The position numbers and the translations under genes are program-made. 64,000 nucleotides of DNA. It comes from Bacteroidota bacterium. Lineage in GTDB: Bacteria; Bacteroidota; Bacteroidia; Bacteroidales; UBA4417. Of the stretch, positions 63,946 to 64,000 are shown one piece after another. Below the pieces are notes generated by a model, which was not told where the DNA came from, searched no databases, and was given only the letters and a program-made list of their open reading frames with translations. The stretch spans positions 161,594 through 225,593 of the forward strand of contig JACAAZ010000002.1 of the NCBI GenBank assembly GCA_013376995.1, written 5' to 3'. Within the stretch, counting starts at the first letter, position 1; the number at the start of each line of letters is the position of its first letter.

Positions 63946-64000
63946 GAGCCCTAGTCGGACAACATGATAAAACCCAGCTTTTGGCTGGGTTTTGTATTAT
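63946..64000 (+). repeat. Direct repeat of tRNA-Gln 3' end plus terminator, copy 2 (cut by window)
   Basis: Identical to 63815-63869, same strand, offset 131 bp. The bases before it (GACGAGGG) are not tRNA-like, so this is a 3' fragment and not a second tRNA gene. The pattern is that of an attachment site for an integrative element using a tRNA 3' end, or of its remnant. Confidence 0.93.

Noticed and set aside
63946..64000. Second tRNA-Gln gene at the window end
   Set aside because: Only the T-loop to terminator part is repeated; acceptor, D and anticodon arms are missing upstream of 63946.
63815..64000. Repeat as pure assembly artefact
   Set aside because: Cannot be excluded, since a repeat of k-mer size near a sequence end is suspicious, but the copies are separated by 76 bp of unrelated sequence and the window length is a round number, so I keep it as a finding with this caveat.
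1..64000. CRISPR array or restriction-modification or toxin-antitoxin defence locus
   Set aside because: No regularly spaced direct repeats, Cas, methylase or nuclease genes were seen. The YwqK label of the MORN_2 protein does not by itself indicate a toxin-antitoxin pair.

Overview
The window is chromosomal DNA from a member of the Bacteroidota, most likely class Bacteroidia; the sequence does not support a genus. Several independent signs agree: at least five secreted proteins end in type IX secretion (T9SS) type A sorting domains; the two tRNA genes and several operons are preceded by the Bacteroidota -7 element TAnnTTTG; there are a MORN_2/YwqK-type protein, a CWC-type cysteine-rich protein, a KdpFABCDE-type operon and a GlnRS. 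Overall base composition looks moderate, around 40-45% GC by eye, with one clearly AT-rich patch at about 12.94-13.89 kb.

Layout. 0-7.7 kb: potassium uptake operon kdpABCDE, with kdpA missing only its first codons at the window edge. 7.9-10.7 kb: a small uncertain ORF, then a translationally coupled exported pair, a double-domain aspartic protease and a protein with four tandem CBM48/AMPK-like domains. 10.9-14.1 kb: a V4R-domain protein coupled to a soluble PAS histidine kinase; the last 57 bp of the kinase gene are repeated 1,013 bp downstream and the two copies bracket an AT-rich segment carrying a membrane/SHOCT protein. 14.1-21.2 kb: a predicted seven-bladed T9SS propeller, a GH92 alpha-mannosidase and two paralogous T9SS BNR/YCF48-like proteins. 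21.4-26.1 kb: glucosaminidase, DEAD-box RNA helicase, a duplicated-domain exported protein, LutB-like protein and RpiB. 26.1-26.6 kb: an AT-rich divergent intergenic region with four TGTTRATAA sites. 26.6-32.4 kb: NadA, MORN-repeat protein, T9SS two-component-type propeller, UbiA prenyltransferase.

32.5-41.8 kb is almost entirely minus strand: a zinc-ribbon/Yip1 protein, a DUF2752 protein and a GYF_2/CD225 protein, then RNase R, a DUF1801 protein, a fused peptide-type ABC ATPase, a cytidylate-kinase-like protein and glucose-6-phosphate isomerase. 41.9-44.6 kb: a candidate small RNA, then a sensor kinase and response regulator of RprX/RprY type. 44.6-50.7 kb: AlkD-like protein, T9SS M1 aminopeptidase, and a TolC/adaptor pair that ends at a strong terminator without an inner-membrane pump. 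50.8-59.2 kb: TsaB, a three-gene acyl-CoA oxidation operon (crotonase, 3-hydroxyacyl-CoA dehydrogenase, thiolase) meeting a two-gene xanthine dehydrogenase operon tail to tail. 59.3-64 kb: an outer-membrane-type protein, tRNA-Cys, CWC protein, FolB, GlnRS and tRNA-Gln(CUG). The 3' part of tRNA-Gln plus its terminator is repeated 131 bp further on, at the very end of the window.

Most of the window is ordinary core genome. The least ordinary parts are the two gene-3'-end duplications (kinase at 12.9/13.9 kb, tRNA-Gln at 63.8/63.9 kb), which look like scars or attachment sites of integrated DNA, the protease/4xCBM48 pair, the V4R/kinase pair, the possible replication-origin-like region at 26.1-26.6 kb, and a candidate minus-strand small RNA near 42 kb.
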